64,000 nt of DNA from Atriophallophorus winterbourni (GCA_013407085.1 JACCGJ010001478.1:62001-126000), one strand, 5' to 3'; positions 43,205 to 56,711 are shown, counted from the first letter of the stretch. The notes: generated by a model not told the origin, from the letters alone. Numbers and translations: made by a program.

Positions 43205-43690
43205 CATTTTCATCACACACACACACACACACCTGAAGACTGGTTTCGTGTAGTTTGCGCTCAACAGGTATGGACAGTAGGAAAGCGATCCGCATGAGCT
43301 TGAAACAGTGGAAGAATGCTAAATATGTTGGGCTTGTATGCTACTATTTGGGAAGGCGTGTCTGATGGAAATGCATGCAGTCTACATGATTATGGTCTCA
43401 TGTGATTGACCATGTTGCTCGTACCAACCTTAACCAACAGTGGCATACAAGCGCAACTTGTCTACCATCATTCCACCGTTTCAATTGCATGCGGATCATT
43501 ATCCTACTGTCCATAACTGTTGAGTGCAAACAGCACGAAACCGGTCCTGCGGTGTGTGTGTGATTGAGATGCATGCAAATGAGCTTTTATATTCAGGGTC
43601 ATGGGTTTTAAACCCAGTCTACATGAGTGGGGGCTCATGTGATTGACCAGCTTGCTCTTACCAACCTTACCCGACAGTGGCATACAAGCG
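43205..43690 (-). repeat. Two diverged copies of the 240-bp repeat
   Basis: An (AC)n run is followed by two units with 'caaccttaaccaacagtggcatacaagcgc' type landmarks near 43,425 and 43,665, and one 'gcacgaaaccggtcctg' stretch near 43,533. Confidence 0.65.
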
Positions 43691-45925
43691 CAAACTATTT
43701 AGTAGGTTGAGTGCAACAGAATTAATTTTAGTCAAGAACTCAAGGCATTCATATGTGAATGAAGCATTGCATTGCTAATAGCTTAACAACAGATACCATA
43801 TATGCAACATTATCGCTTGAATGTGATCCACTCAGCTATTTTGTATTCCGTTTTTTGTTTAAACACCCTGTGATGATAATCGGATTCAAGTCAAACGAAT
43901 GGCCTAAAATTTATGCTAGCTCTTGACAAATAGCATGATCAGATGACTTCTAAAAATGCACAGAAATATAGCTTGCTCTGGATATCGCTTCGAAGTAAAT
44001 TTCCAGAACAAAATTCGTCAAACAATGAAATACTCCACGCATAACGTTCATAGCTACTATAAAACATTAATCATTAATCGTTGCTTAACTCGAATGTATC
44101 ATTGTAATTGAAATTCATAACAGTTTCCCTCGCATTTACTTAACGTGCAATTTATTTGGTAGGTCGGAAATTTATACGAGTCAGCATTGTCTACTCTAGT
44201 GTGAATAATGCAAGCCAAATGTCAAAATACACGGAAACGAAATAAAATTCACATAAATTCACAATAAAATTCAAAACCGAGGTAAGTAAGCTGGTATGCC
44301 ATTGATATGGATATCTAAGGGTAAGGAATCTACAATTAAATATTTCGGTAATTTTTTTCAGTATTCACTGTTGATAACTAACTAGCTTACGAGATAAATA
44401 AATGATAATTTCATATGTGGATATCCAAGGCAAGCTGAGCATGATCAATAATTACAGAACTGCTTTTACATTCAAATCAGAATATGTGCAATAATAATTT
44501 AATTTTCAAGCTAAATTAAACGTTCGTATAAATATTTAGGATAAACAGCATTTTCCTAATAATGTGCGTTAAATTCGAATTAATAGGTGTTCAGTCTGAT
44601 ATTCAGTCAAAAGATATTTCACATTTTGTAGTATTAAATGAAATAATAGATCCTTCCAACATTCGTAAGAATTGTCGCTAGCAATAAAATATAATCTGTT
44701 AAATGATACCTGAAAAACATGCGGAATTTGAAGATTCAATTTATCATTGTATTAGTAGATTATCTCATTTTGAACAAGGGAATATTTTACTACATCAATG
44801 GCAGTATTGTTTGGTGACATTCAACTTAGCCGAAGTTAATACAAAATGAATACATCCAGCTTTACATTACTGAGAAAAAATATTTGGTGATGTAAATGTT
44901 TGCCGTTAATCGTCCCAATAGACTAAAACAAAAAACAACGACATCAAGAAAAAATAAGAATTCGTGCGGAATAGTACGTAGTGTTATGAAGTAACAAATA
45001 AAACAAATAACAAAAGGATATTGAAATCAATTAGAAAAGGAAAAGAATTTAGAGCGTGCTAAAACTTCGAACAAATTCTGATCGCGTGAGTGTCTTTCAC
45101 TTAATTTCAGCCGTTCAATTCGAATATGAACAAAAAGGTTTTAAATCCCCTGTAGGAAAAGCTCAAATAAGACGTTTTTCTGAATTTCTAATCATCTACC
45201 CATGAATTTAGCATAAAAATATTTTATATGCATTTTCTATATTTACTATTATGACAAATGCACCAAACTACAAAAAAATGCTACGATATGTTGACACTTT
45301 TTGACTAAATTCAAGAATTTTTCGTAGTTTGACTCATCATGAACTTTTGAGAGATTATTTCACGATTGGCTTTCTGGATATTACTGGACTTCTTATCGCA
45401 TATCACAGACGCTAAGAATACCAAAGGACAAATAGAATCGAATTTGGATGTAGTGAGTGTTCTTAATAGTATTACACCGAAAAAAATTCTGTACGTTCGT
45501 ATAGCTTATCGGCCACTTACATTCATATGCTTACTGTGCTACTCAGAAATAACTGTTCTGCACTGCTGCTGCCCTTCTACATGTCAATAAGAAAATTCGT
45601 TTAGCAATAACGCCTCAAAGTTTGTCAAGGATTCCGTAGTACTATTTAGAGCAGTGTGAGGAGACACTTCTCCTAACGAATAAAACAACCCAAAAATAGG
45701 ATACTACTATTGATCAGTGAAGACATGACAACTCACTGATCGGCTTTGAAATCGATTAATGTTTTCAATCATCATCTAAATGTTACTGACCGACATTTTT
45801 TAACATCGATTTTCTATGTTATAAAAGAAGTGTTCACACTGCTGTAATTAATCTCGCGATTCGGACTAAATGAATCGTTATATTACGATGGACAACGAAC
45901 TTTGGAATCGTCTTGGTTGAGAGTT
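43691..45925. other. No gene recognised
   Basis: AT-rich. The longest frame (45,366-45,590, plus strand) has no recognisable motif and no paralogue in the window. Confidence 0.5.
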
Positions 45926-46860
45926 CCTTTCTTTGTATCAAGTACAAAACAGGCTGACTTCAAATGGAATGATCAATGTGCCGATGCAGCTCAACGCACA
46001 CGCAAGGTAATTTTTGGCTGAAATAAGTGTTATCGAGCAGCACACCCAATGTGTGCCAGCCAAATTACTAGTCATTTGATCTACAGCATCTAGAATATTG
46101 TATTCAGGCGTGGTGTACTGACTACGAGAAAGACATCGTTCGACTTTATAGCGTCTTGATACAGCTTGAAACTTGATACAGCGTCTCGCCACACGCATGA
46201 TTGAGAGTCAGCGAGGGAAATCTTAAGTTTCTAGATAATTTCTCCGAGAGTTGCTGTCGTTTAAAATGTGACTCAATTAAAACGTTTAAGATCATAAAGT
46301 GGTTAAGCGGGGTTCTTATGAACGACTAATTTACCTTGAGTTCCGAGCTGATCACCAAGGACCAATCACGTAAATTAGCTAAGAATGCGATGTCGGATAA
46401 ACTCCAGGAAAAAACTTTTTCAGCCTTATGGTGTTAAATTCCTGGACCATTCTTTCAAAAGAACGTATATCCTGCAGTTCCTTGGCGAGTTTCAGCAGGT
46501 TTCGATCACAACTGGGGTAGGTTATTTCACAAATACTCCCCTAGTTGCTATGTAAGATTAAACTGATCAAATTTTAAGCGTCATCTTCGATAGAATAAAA
46601 ATGTTAGAGTTCTTTGTTTTCTATACCCTATTTTTATTTAGCGGTTTTCTGAACTCGCAGGTGAACAGAAACTGATTTTTCTTTTTCCAGTATTGGCTAT
46701 TACGAGGTGCTCCCTATTATGGCGACCTCTAGGTGTTCACCTTTTAGCAGTGGTGGGTGATTCTCTGCAGCTTTTAACAAAGATAAATTCTTGAAGCTCG
46801 ATGGACACGTGAAACACTTACAGTCATGCGCTGATTGAATTGAACTGAAAATATTTCTGA
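45926..46860 (+). pseudogene. CR1-like LINE 3' fragment, second family
   Basis: Follows 57,680-58,790 in order: the stretch 'gatcaatgtgccgatgcagctcaacgcacacgcaag', then the end of the polyprotein, then a 3' UTR ending with 'attgaattgaactgaaaa'. Every frame is broken. 5'-truncated. Confidence 0.75.
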
Positions 46861-46899
46861 AATTCATTCATATTGCGAGTTCATCGAATAAATGTGCAA

Positions 46900-49800
46900 A
46901 ATGATAAAAGAGTGTTCTCTGTGCACTTACTCAAGCCGCAAAAATGGTTTTTAAAGTTATAGATTGCGAGGTGTATCTGCGTTGCCCACACTTCAAATGC
47001 TCTGGACTGTCGCCAACTTACTTTAAGGTTTATGCAGCCACTTGATGGCTTATGTGGATATGCGCCGACTGCATGATATCATCAGAAACTTAGTTTGAGA
47101 AGCGAAAGCGTTTTGAGGAACGTCAGCGTTCTCCTAAAGGTCCCTCTCCGAAGCTCAAAACCATTGCCGAAATAGCTAGGTCTCTGGTCCTGTCTACCTC
47201 CAGCCAGCATAACGCTCCCTTGAAACCAACGAAAGCGAAACCATCGCCATTCATCCGTCCTTCAAAGGCTGCCAAAAAGCAAACTAGGCGAAATCGAGGT
47301 GGTCATACTACCCCAAAAAGGATGTTTGCTCACTTGCCACGCAAGTCCACAACTTGTAAAAAGGTGTTGCTAAACTGCAAGCTAGAAAACAAAGTATCTC
47401 AACACGGTCAAGAAATGTCTTAATCTTGACGCAGGTTGAGCCTTTCACCCGAAACTAAAAGGCTCGTGAAGAAAGTGACCGTAGGAAGGGCATCTACCTA
47501 CTCTGTGCTTCAGGCATGCGCCGTACTACTAAGCTGAAGCGAGTTCACCAGGTCGGCAAGTTCAGAGGTGGTTCAAACCACAAATCTATCAGATCGACGC
47601 GGCCAACTGTAGTCGAATTTGCAAAGCAGTGGGATCGCGACTACTTTCTTTCAAAAGCTGAGAGACTTCACCGCGTTAAGTGTTAGTGCGTGGTACAACC
47701 TGGCACCCCACACAAAAGTGAACTTATAGCCCAATTAGAGCTGGAAAGTCGAAGATAGGTGTAAATCGTAGCTCACCGCATTCGCTCTTAAAGCGTTACT
47801 CTGCAAAATGAGAGTAGATTTACGATGACGCTACCTCAAAATTTTTACTCTTACACATTTGCGGAACATCCTTTCGCGAATGAATGGTGGTTGAGCTGCA
47901 GTGACTCGGACTACGGAGATGAACCTGGATATCAGGAGTTGTCATCCATTTCAAAAAACGATGACATAAAGCCTTCAATAAACGCGAAGCAGCCTCCAGT
48001 TTTACGCCCTAGAACAAAGCGCTCATACGTAGCCCTAATACTGGGATTCCCGCCACATATAATAGTGCTATCCTGTTCTATTCAAACGCTTTTAGCATTA
48101 GAAATAAATGGGTTGAACTCCGTCGTAGAGTTGACAACACCCAATAAAAATTGTGAGTGTCACGGAATCATGGTTGTCTTATGAAGACCACATACCAGCT
48201 GCATTAGCTGACAGCCGTAAGAAGCGATCGATCTCTTGGTAAGCTAGCCGTAGTGGTGTTGCTCATTATTGATAACGCTATTCCGTTTAATAAAAGTATT
48301 CACTTTCTATGGATAGATAAATAATAAATAATATCTGTCTTTCTCATTTTTGGATGTACGCGTATAGTGGTAAGCTGCATCTAGGGTAGTCCAAACAGTA
48401 GTTTGGAAGAAGATGCTATTTTGCACATTAAGCTACCGTCTCTTTGGCCCATAACACCCCGTGTTGTAATCCTCGGTGTTTTGAATCATCCCAACGTAAA
48501 CTAGAAATACCAAAACTCACAGCTTCAGGGAACGCAAACGACTTTCTAGACTGGCTACACTCCCATGTAAATCACCAACACGTAAACGGACCAACTAGAT
48601 TCCGCAAGGGTCAGTCTTAATCTATTCTCGACCTAGTTATTTAAACTGCTGAAAGCAGTATAAAAATTTGGTCTTCCTACCATCACTAGGTAAGAGCGAC
48701 CATGTAGTGTTAGCCTGCGAGTTATACTTGTCATTTGGTAAAATCCTAATCATATGGATGCTTTGATAGGATCGACCCTGCGACCCAACTGCAGGCAGCA
48801 GCAATACTCCCGTAGCAAATTATTGACCATGTAGATGAAATGTGGGGCAGAGCGTGAAAAACATCTTTCAACTTCAGGATCGATTCGCTCCTCTCTAACA
48901 TGTTAACAAAAAGGATAAGCCTCAATCGTCGTCAGACTTAGTCTCTCGTGTAAGTCACCGCGTAGCAAGATGGCGGCATTACAAGCTTATTTCCTCATGT
49001 GGGAAATGAGCCGGTTAAAAGGAAGGGCAAAATATCGAAGTTTCTAATATATGTGCGGCAAATTTCTTTTTCAAAACGAGACTAGCCCGAGATGCAAATA
49101 GTCATCCGGAACGATACTACAGCTACGTTCAAACTTAGGGCTCAACACGAAGAGTAGTAAGTACCTTGAGATGAGACGATGGCTCTGCCGTCTTTGCAAG
49201 CATATAAAAGGCTAACTTGTTTTTCTTGCATTTTCAAAGCGTGCAAGGACGACATGATAACTCGAACTTCTCTGCGCCATCAAATTTTGTGTACACTCAC
49301 TGAAAGACTCTCTACACTGACCTTACATTCAAGGTAAACAATGCTCATCTCGATTTATTTCAGTTGCACAGGACAGTAAGTAGCTAACGAGCAAGTCGAG
49401 CGTCCAGAATTTCTTTCAGTGGGAAGCTGCAGTGATGTACCCACCATTGACAAAAGGATTTTTCTTTTTGTCTCTTTGAAATCTTCGAATATCACGGTGC
49501 TTAGAAATTATCCGGATTAAATTTAGGGTGCTTCGCGTGATAACTGTATTTGCTAGCATAGCATACAATTATTCGTTAATGCCCAATTACATTCACCCAC
49601 CAATCATCGGACTGCTAGCTCCAAGATTGGCTTTACCGACCACATAACGTTTTAGAACATCCCTCAGACTGGAGAACAGCCGTTGTAGTGCCTATCCTTA
49701 ACGCAGGTGCTTCTTCAGTGGTCAAAATTTACCGCTCGGTTACCTTTACTAATGTATTATGTGAGGTTAAGGAAAGATTGATCCGCGACAAAATTTGTGG

Positions 49801-50640
49801 ATGCCTAACCTAACACTATCTACTGAATGTAAGTCATGTCTCACCAACTTGTTGTGCTTTCTAAACTAAGTCACTATGATGATGGATGATGCTATAGCGG
49901 TATAACCTTTTCATATTAACTTTAGTAAGGCTTATGATCCAGTCAACCACAGGCTCTTGCTTTTTAAACTCTTAGCCATAGGATTATCAGGAGATTTATT
50001 GGGTTTTATTAGCGCATTCATTAGTAACCGTTCCTTTACTGTCAGTTTATATGATACATACGCCGCATGTGCGCATATAACAAGTGGGGTTCTCCAGGGC
50101 TCAATCTTGGGGCCGTTGCTGTTCTTCATCTTCATTGATGATCTATCTAACCAACTGAGCTCTGTTATATTTTTGCCAAGGACGCAGAAATACTGAGTAG
50201 ATAGAATAATTCCGATCTGATAACGCGGAGACTGTGACAAAAAGGGAACTCCCTATCAACCTACAGAAGAGTCACTTGCTCTCTACACGGGCAGGCAACA
50301 TGATTATCTACATGCCTTCATCCCCACAAATATTTTTAGAGTATAATCTACTGAGGACTTAGGAATCGTTGTCTCTGCCAACCATAAGAACGCGGCTCAA
50401 CGTGCCAAGATGGAAATTTTCGAATACGTTCAGCCCTCACATGGTCTCAAACTAAGTAAACAGCACACGAAGCTGGAATCCAGAACACACCGCTTTAGCA
50501 TCCGTATAGTGAACGCGTTGAACTAACTCCCTGCATAATTAGTCTCGGCAGCTTCAGTAAATGCGTTCGAACATGGGCTGGACGAACGATGGAAGGTTCT
50601 CTTTTGGCCACAATAACCTTGGGATTAAATCCATCCCTAT
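46900..50640 (+). mobile_element. CR1-like LINE, long but heavily decayed, second family
   Basis: Order of remnants: a PHD-like cysteine region (46,960-47,075), basic ORF1 part (47,100-47,420, with KTIAEIARSLVLSTSSQ), endonuclease scraps (48,440-48,730, NDFLDWLHSHVNHQHVNGPT), reverse transcriptase (49,900-50,200, with GVLQGSILGPLLFFIFIDDL) and the C-terminal block (50,487-50,618, HRFSIRIVNALN with two stops). The length fits a once full-length insertion. The FADD-type motif is lost. Confidence 0.75.
49350..49440 (-). repeat. Inverted scrap of a CR1-like 3' UTR
   Basis: Reverse complement of about 58,690-58,760 ('ctggacgctcgatttgctcgttagcc' block), lying inside the decayed LINE, probably a nested fragment. 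Confidence 0.6.
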
Positions 50641-51300
50641 TCATTATCAAAAAACAGCAAAAATATAGTAAAAATCTTTTAGATACACAAATTCGAGTTT
50701 CTTGTACATTTTTTGTTTTAGCCGAAAATAAGAAATGTCCATCGTCTTTTCATTTCATTGGACAAGCAACATGCATTAATTAATGATTGGCTTTTAGCCA
50801 CCTTCAGCCCTTTGAAAATTTAACGTGAACTTAAACTCTTTCACATTTTGGTGATGAGACCTCTCCCTCCTATCATACAAAGGTACACAAGTTTGTGCTC
50901 CCTACGTATCAATCCTGGAAGTGGCGGTATTTTCGAGCTTCGGGTGCTTCGACCAAGGGCCAAGCAGGATTGGTTCCAGAAGCACGCAAAACCAGCGCTT
51001 CAGTGCTGTACGCTACGGAATATTCGACTGATTATACTACTGTTTGAAAGAACTCGGACGTCTACTTCGCTTGACACCTTGGACCACAAAATCGGATCCA
51101 AATTCGAAGATCTACGCGGCCTTCTACCCATACTACACTGGGCGCGATTTTTCACTCACCTAGTTCGTTTCATCCGCTATAAAACCCGTCTACACAGCAT
51201 ATGGACCTGCACGAGTACACCCACTTACCCGAACCACCGATTGATAATTTTTCGCTCCGGTGCCATGCCCTCATAAACGGAGCCTATTGACAGCGGTCAC

Positions 51301-51669
51301 GTGTGCAAACTTTGTTGGAAGGCGGTGAGCCGCAAAGCCCGACAGGCTAATTGTTTTTGTCGCAAGAAGGTTCATATGAAGTGCGATGCTACTTTGACCG
51401 TCGATGCCCTTACGGTTATCAATGAAGACGAAATTCCAGGAGTTTGCTACATCTGTCAGATATGCAGATCTCAATCTAGAAATTGTACGAAGACAACTGT
51501 GAGCTCACAGACCGACGCGGATACGACAATTTTATATTCAGATTTTAGTGTACAAAGAATCGAAGGTCTGCTAAACGAGCTACCGATTGGTAAACTCGGA
51601 TCTACAGCAGATTGTGAACATCATGTCTCTTTCCTGGTTATAAAAAGACAGAAAAAAGAAAAAATGTGA
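51301..51669 (+). pseudogene. CR1-like ORF1 start with PHD-type zinc finger
   Basis: MCKLCWKAVSRKARQANCFC then HMKC and CYICQIC give the C-x2-C, C-x-C, H-x2-C, C-x2-C spacing of a PHD finger, as found in ORF1 of CR1-like elements. The product in those elements binds nucleic acid or assists the RNP (family knowledge). The frame closes after 122 codons. The rest of ORF1 continues in other frames to about 52,640. Confidence 0.7.
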
Positions 51670-52713
51670 TAATTAACCTGTACACGAGCGCCCACATAAT
51701 TCGAAACACTTTTCTGACGCGAAATCTTCTGGCACTAAAATGGTTACGAAGACCAAGATGCATGCTCATAGGGAGGTTTCGCTCAAACAATCGGTTTTAA
51801 CTCCTAATGTTGCCGCCCCAAAGATCACAAAAAATCTCTCTGTATTCTGTACCAACATATAGGAGTCTAGTGAGACAATTCTGGCGAATAGACAACGATA
51901 CGACCAAGAACAATGGTCCAAACCTTTTATGTTGATGGGGTTGGAAACGATAAAACTTTCAGATGTTACACTTTGGGTTCGCCACTAAAGTTCCCCACAC
52001 TCCGGCGAAGCGCGGATACTAAAAGTAAAACTAAACAACGAGAGGGATATGGAGTTTGTCCTTTTGGATTCTTACTTGTTACGTGCAATACTCGAATCTA
52101 CGCCGATATACCCTGGTGGGAAGAAAGGAGGCAAAGACGTCCGTAAGAAAATCAATGAGCGCACTCTGATCCTTCTTTACGTTCCAGAGTCTACCAACAC
52201 AACAGAGGCAGCGAAACAACAACACGACTGTAAACAGTGGTTATTCGTTGCGAATACCTTCAGGATACCGTGTTCATCAATCTACAAAATCGATGGCCAC
52301 CCCCTTTAAAACTCACTTTCTTAACTTCAGCTATGAAAGACTTTGTCAGACAAAATTGGAAAATACACAGGAAAATATCCCTAATGACCTCAGACTCAGT
52401 ATACCGAAGGCTGCCTCTGAAACACAAGCTGCAGCAACGTCGTGCGAACACACGGACAGATTAAACTCCGAAGTTCTTTCAAAAAAACTGCAATAGTCTG
52501 TCTCTCAGGGGGTCAGACATACAAACATCATCCGCATAGGCTCGCTACACACGAAAATCACTGTGAAATTCCCCTTACACAAATGCTCAGTGCTGGCGAA
52601 ACAAAATCGCCGAATTATCCCATTTGAACGCTCAGTTTTTTGCGGACATCATTGATGTTACCGAAACATGGTTTTAAGATTAGGTGAACGATTGAGAGCT
52701 AGCACTTCCCAAC

Positions 52714-53220
52714 ATGATCTCACTTCGACGAGACCGTTCAAGATCAGGTGGTGGAGTTGCTTTGTATTACAACGAGCGTCTTCAATGCGCAGCTGTACTT
52801 GACACAAAATTTGAGCTAGAGGACACCATGCGGTGTAGCCTTCGTTTGGAAACTGGAGAGAACTGTATACTTGGTGTGATCCACCGCTCGCCCAACTCTT
52901 CCGATGCCCACAATGAAACGTTGTTACAAATGATGCGCAACGCTGGAAACCTTAGAGGATGCCAATTGTTAATAATGGGTGATTTTAACCTCCCACATCT
53001 CTACACCAAAAGTGTGCATACTCAGCAATCCCTTGAGTACAAATTCCGGGAGATTATCACTTTCACTCCCCTATACAACCACGTACATTCATTCACTTGA
53101 CAAAGGGGCCTCAATGAATCATCAATTCTAGATCTGGTTTTAACCTCCGAAGCATCAGCAGTAGAGTCAGTGCAGTATCACAGTCTTTTGGGGCTAAGTG
53201 ACCAGCTGGTGTTGTCCTTC
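52714..53220 (+). pseudogene. CR1-like endonuclease domain, broken
   Basis: Contains RSRSGGGVALYYNERLQCAA and LLIMGDFNLPHLY (metal-binding GDFN motif), then a stop at 53,098. The following frame gives LGLSDQLVLSFVFV where the catalytic S-D-H is expected, so the last catalytic His appears as Gln. The N-terminal catalytic region is decayed. Confidence 0.75.
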
Positions 53221-53769
53221 GTATTCGTGTGCAACGCCAGAAGGGCGTCGGGCGACGTTATGTTCATCAGAAAAGTCGATTACTTCGGCCTTCGCGGTGC
53301 CATTACGATTATGGAGGAAAAACACCTCAATCTTACGAATGCAGATACTCATTGTTCTAGTCTGTTAAGTTATATCGGTACAAAACTAGACGAAATTCTA
53401 CCTGTGTTCCCAAAAGGAAATCAAGAACATTTTGCTTCAAACTCCGAAGCCGCACTCGGAAGTGGATAGCCATGCGAAATTCCGCATGGGCTGCACACAA
53501 AATAACGCGAACAGACGCATCTTGGGAACACTTTCGTAGTTTTCGAAACAAGGTGACGTCCTTAATTCGAGAAGACAAGTAATATCACCATTGGAAGCTG
53601 ATCGACCAGATGGAACGACATCCTAAGTTGCTGTACACCATCGTAAACACCGCGACCAAGGTTAACAGGTGTATTTCCTATCCAGACAGAGAACGGACTG
53701 ACTGATAATGTCAAGGATACAGCTGATGCCCTAATATCATTTTATGCGCAAGTATTTTGTCCAAAGAAC

Positions 53770-55401
53770 GTGTCAACGCTGACGTCTTTGCCGCGCCCAC
53801 TACAGGTTGAATGCCTTAGTAACATCGAGGTAAATCCTACGGTTGTGCGAAAGCATTTACGCGGGCTGAACGTTCGCAAATCACCAGGAGAGGATGGAAT
53901 AACACCTGCTGTTCTGAAGTCATGCGAGCTGGAGCTTTGTGGCCCACTATGTGGTCTATTCAGGCACTCATTGAATACGGGAACCGTACCAACTCAATGG
54001 AAAACCGGTGTTATCACACCAATCTACAAAGGGGGCAGTCGTTCTGATCCGGCGAATTACCGCCCCGTGACGCTTCTTTCAGCGGTTTCTAAAATTTTGG
54101 AACGCCTGGTGTGTGAACGACTTGTTGAACATCTCGAGAACCATCAGCTAATAACTTTCACACAACACGGATTTAGGAAAACATATTCATGCCTGTCTAA
54201 CTTGCTCACGACTCTAAATGACCGGACACAAGCACTAGACCAAGGGGGTTTCGTCCATGCCGGTTATATATGTGCAGATATATATGCAGATATATCTAAA
54301 GCATTCGACAGAGTGAATCACTCTTCACTGCTTCAGAAGCTGCAGAACGTTGGCGTCATCGGAAACTTACTAACATGGTTCACAAGTTACCTGTCTGGAC
54401 GCCAAGTAAAAGTCAGAATAGATGGTGAAACTTCTCGATCAATTAAAGCCACGAGCGGAGACCCTCAGGGTTCGGTTCTCGGTCCGATACTGTTTCTCAT
54501 ATTTATAAACAATCTACCGAACTTACTAGCATGTAAGCTTGTTTTATTCGCAGATGATGTAAAAATCTGGACGAAGGTCAACTCTATCGAGGACTGTCAT
54601 GTTCTGCAAGGAGATTTGAATAAGCTGCACCAGTGGTCAATCCAAAACAAACTGCCATTTAATTTCCGCAAGTGCAAAATGTTGCAAGTCGGAAAACCCT
54701 TTCCCTTTACCTATAAACTTGGCAGCCACCCGCTTGAATGGAGTACATCACAAAAAGATCTCGGAATCTGGGTGTCTGGCACTTTGAAGAACAGCCTACA
54801 GTGCGAAGCCGTCTACAAGCGTGCGTGCAGCTTGCTAGGTTTACTGAAACGCATTTTCGGACGTTTCCCACCACACTCACTCGCGAAAATACTAAACACT
54901 TACATACATCCTGTCGTTGACTACGCTGTACAAGCTTGGACGCCATGGATGGAAAAAAACATCTCGCTCCTCGAACGAATTTATCACAAGGCAACCAAAA
55001 TGGTTACCGGATTGAATAATTTACCCTTTGAGCAGCGACTGACCAGACTTGGACTGTGCACCCTCGAGCGCAGACGTATCCTACACGAACTCACTCTGAC
55101 ATATCGAATCATCTACGCGAAATCCCACCCTCTCAAACACCTCTTCAAGTTTGGTTCCGTTGTCCCCACACGCAGCCACCCTTTGACCCTTCAAATCCCA
55201 CACTCACGATTGAATTGTCGTCGTCACTTCTTCGCTGTTCGTGTATGCTTCTTGTGGAATAGCTTGCCGACAGATATTGTTACCTCAGCGAACGAGCACA
55301 TCTTTAAACAAAGGTTACGAAACCTCATGTTGAGAACTACTACGTTGCCCCTACCTATTGATGTCTATATTTTTCAACGCACGGAACTACCGTCCATCTG
55401 A
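53770..55401 (+). CDS. CR1-like reverse transcriptase, 543-codon open frame
   Basis: Residues ~35-60 carry NVRKSPGEDGITPAVLKSCE and ~78-115 TGVITPIYKGGSRSDPANYR. The palm starts with SKAFDRVNHSSL (first catalytic Asp), then GDPQGSVLGPILFLIFINNL and LVLFADDVKIWTKV (FADD catalytic pair). The thumb/C-terminal part includes YIHPVVDYAVQAWTPW and SRLNCRRHFFAVRVCFLWNS. Just before the first catalytic Asp a 12-bp tandem duplication gives ADIYADISKAFD, where related elements have a single such block. All core motifs are present, but the frame lacks the endonuclease, so it is a partial polyprotein. The ATG at 53,770 is probably not a native start. Confidence 0.85.
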   Translation: MSTLTSLPRPLQVECLSNIEVNPTVVRKHLRGLNVRKSPGEDGITPAVLKSCELELCGPLCGLFRHSLNTGTVPTQWKTGVITPIYKGGSRSDPANYRPVTLLSAVSKILERLVCERLVEHLENHQLITFTQHGFRKTYSCLSNLLTTLNDRTQALDQGGFVHAGYICADIYADISKAFDRVNHSSLLQKLQNVGVIGNLLTWFTSYLSGRQVKVRIDGETSRSIKATSGDPQGSVLGPILFLIFINNLPNLLACKLVLFADDVKIWTKVNSIEDCHVLQGDLNKLHQWSIQNKLPFNFRKCKMLQVGKPFPFTYKLGSHPLEWSTSQKDLGIWVSGTLKNSLQCEAVYKRACSLLGLLKRIFGRFPPHSLAKILNTYIHPVVDYAVQAWTPWMEKNISLLERIYHKATKMVTGLNNLPFEQRLTRLGLCTLERRRILHELTLTYRIIYAKSHPLKHLFKFGSVVPTRSHPLTLQIPHSRLNCRRHFFAVRVCFLWNSLPTDIVTSANEHIFKQRLRNLMLRTTTLPLPIDVYIFQRTELPSI

Positions 55402-55440
55402 AGATTCTTTCCCCTCAGCCTGTGTCGCCATTGGGGATTA

Positions 55441-55560
55441 TTTTGCTCCACCTATGAAGAACATGGATATGATCATACAAGTAACGATCTTCTGATTCTT
55501 TATACGTATATCGTATGGTACTGTACAGCAATTTGCTTTTTTCAACCATAAATCATGAAC
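55441..55560. other. Junction between two LINE copies
   Basis: Short stretch with no readable motif, between the stop region of the first family and the endonuclease start of the second. Confidence 0.4.
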
Positions 55561-55562
55561 CA

Positions 55563-56711
55563 TGAATCTTGAATCTAATGTGTGCAGCATAAGGAATAAG
55601 TTGGCTGACATCTCTCTTCGTGTGGCTGAGTTGCACCTTAGGGTTATAGCGCTTTCTGAGACCTGACTGTCCGCGCTTGATGATGTGTCAATAAGAATCA
55701 GCGAGCAGTATCTCGTCATCAGATACGAAAGATCTGGCGACAGGAGAAGCGGTGGCGTTGTACTCCTCCTAGAGTATGGCTTGCACAATACGGGAACGGG
55801 TATATCCCTAACCAGTGAAAACGTCCAAGTTGCAACGAGTATCCTGACTTGCTACAAGTCAGCCCTCGCAATTGCTTGTGTCTAGGTCACACCCAGTGCA
55901 GCTCAGCAGGAGATTACACAGCTAATTGCGACGCTGGGCAGGTTGTTTCAATCAGCTCCCAGCGTACTCATCTAAGGTGATTTCAACCTTCCAGACATAA
56001 ATTGGGCCGTCCCTGTAGGCTTAGTCACCAAGCAATCTGAAATGTTTCTCAAATGGCTCCATGATCATGCGTTGCATCAGCATGTGATTGAACCTAAGAA
56101 GTTTCGTCAAATACCCACCACCACTCGGCAAAAGCGATCACGTATTGATAAGCTTTGAAGCGGTACTGCATTTTCACAAACCTATTGCTGGCCCTAGACG
56201 CAATTTTAGGCTTGTAGACAGGGATTTTCTTCTAAAGACTTCAAATTCTTTCTTTCAGTTCTTTAACGATTTTAATGTAAGTGGAAACTGGGTTAGAATT
56301 TGTAAGTATCTAAAGCCGTCGCAAAACAAGCACGCTCCGCTTCAAGTCGTGAAAAAGCATCATAGGCCGCCCTGGTGGACTCCTCGAGTTCGTCGGTCTA
56401 CCCGAGACGAGATCGTTTCTGGCGGCAATATAAGCCATCTCTCACTTCTGGTTCTTAAGTCCGATACAGAACCGCTCGGAACGCTTGTAAAAATACAGCG
56501 TTTGTTCAAACATAAGTTTGAGTTACCCTTCGCTAAGGATGCTAAATCCAATCCCAAAAGATTTCATAGCTACGCCCAATCGGGAGGAAAAACCAGGGAA
56601 AACATCGGATATTTAAATCTGGAGGACGGAAAAGTAGCTGATACCGACCTGTCTAAGGCGACTGCCTACTCCAGGTTCTTCAGTGGCGTACAGAGACGTG
56701 ACAATTTTTAA
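55563..56711 (+). pseudogene. CR1-like endonuclease and linker, with stops
   Basis: NLESNVCSIRNKLADISLRV and VIALSET start the domain, but the Trp expected next is a stop (TGA). RSGGVVLLLEYGL follows. GDFNLPDINW is preceded by a stop at about 55,972. From 56,088 the frame PPLGKSDHVLISFE keeps the catalytic S-D-H. The linker runs to 56,711 with RKNFRLVDRD-like text and GYLNLEDGKVADTDLSKATA. Confidence 0.75.

Larger units (their letters stand above)
50830..55440 (+). mobile_element. CR1-like LINE, near-intact reverse transcriptase, first family
   Basis: PHD-type ORF1 at 51,301, endonuclease remnants at 52,714-53,220, linker at 53,470-53,740 and a long open reverse transcriptase at 53,770-55,401. 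The order matches CR1-clade elements (ORF1 with PHD finger, then endonuclease-RT). The 5' limit is uncertain and the 3' end was not resolved. Related fragments sit at 25,326-25,960 and 39,800-40,590. Confidence 0.8.
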
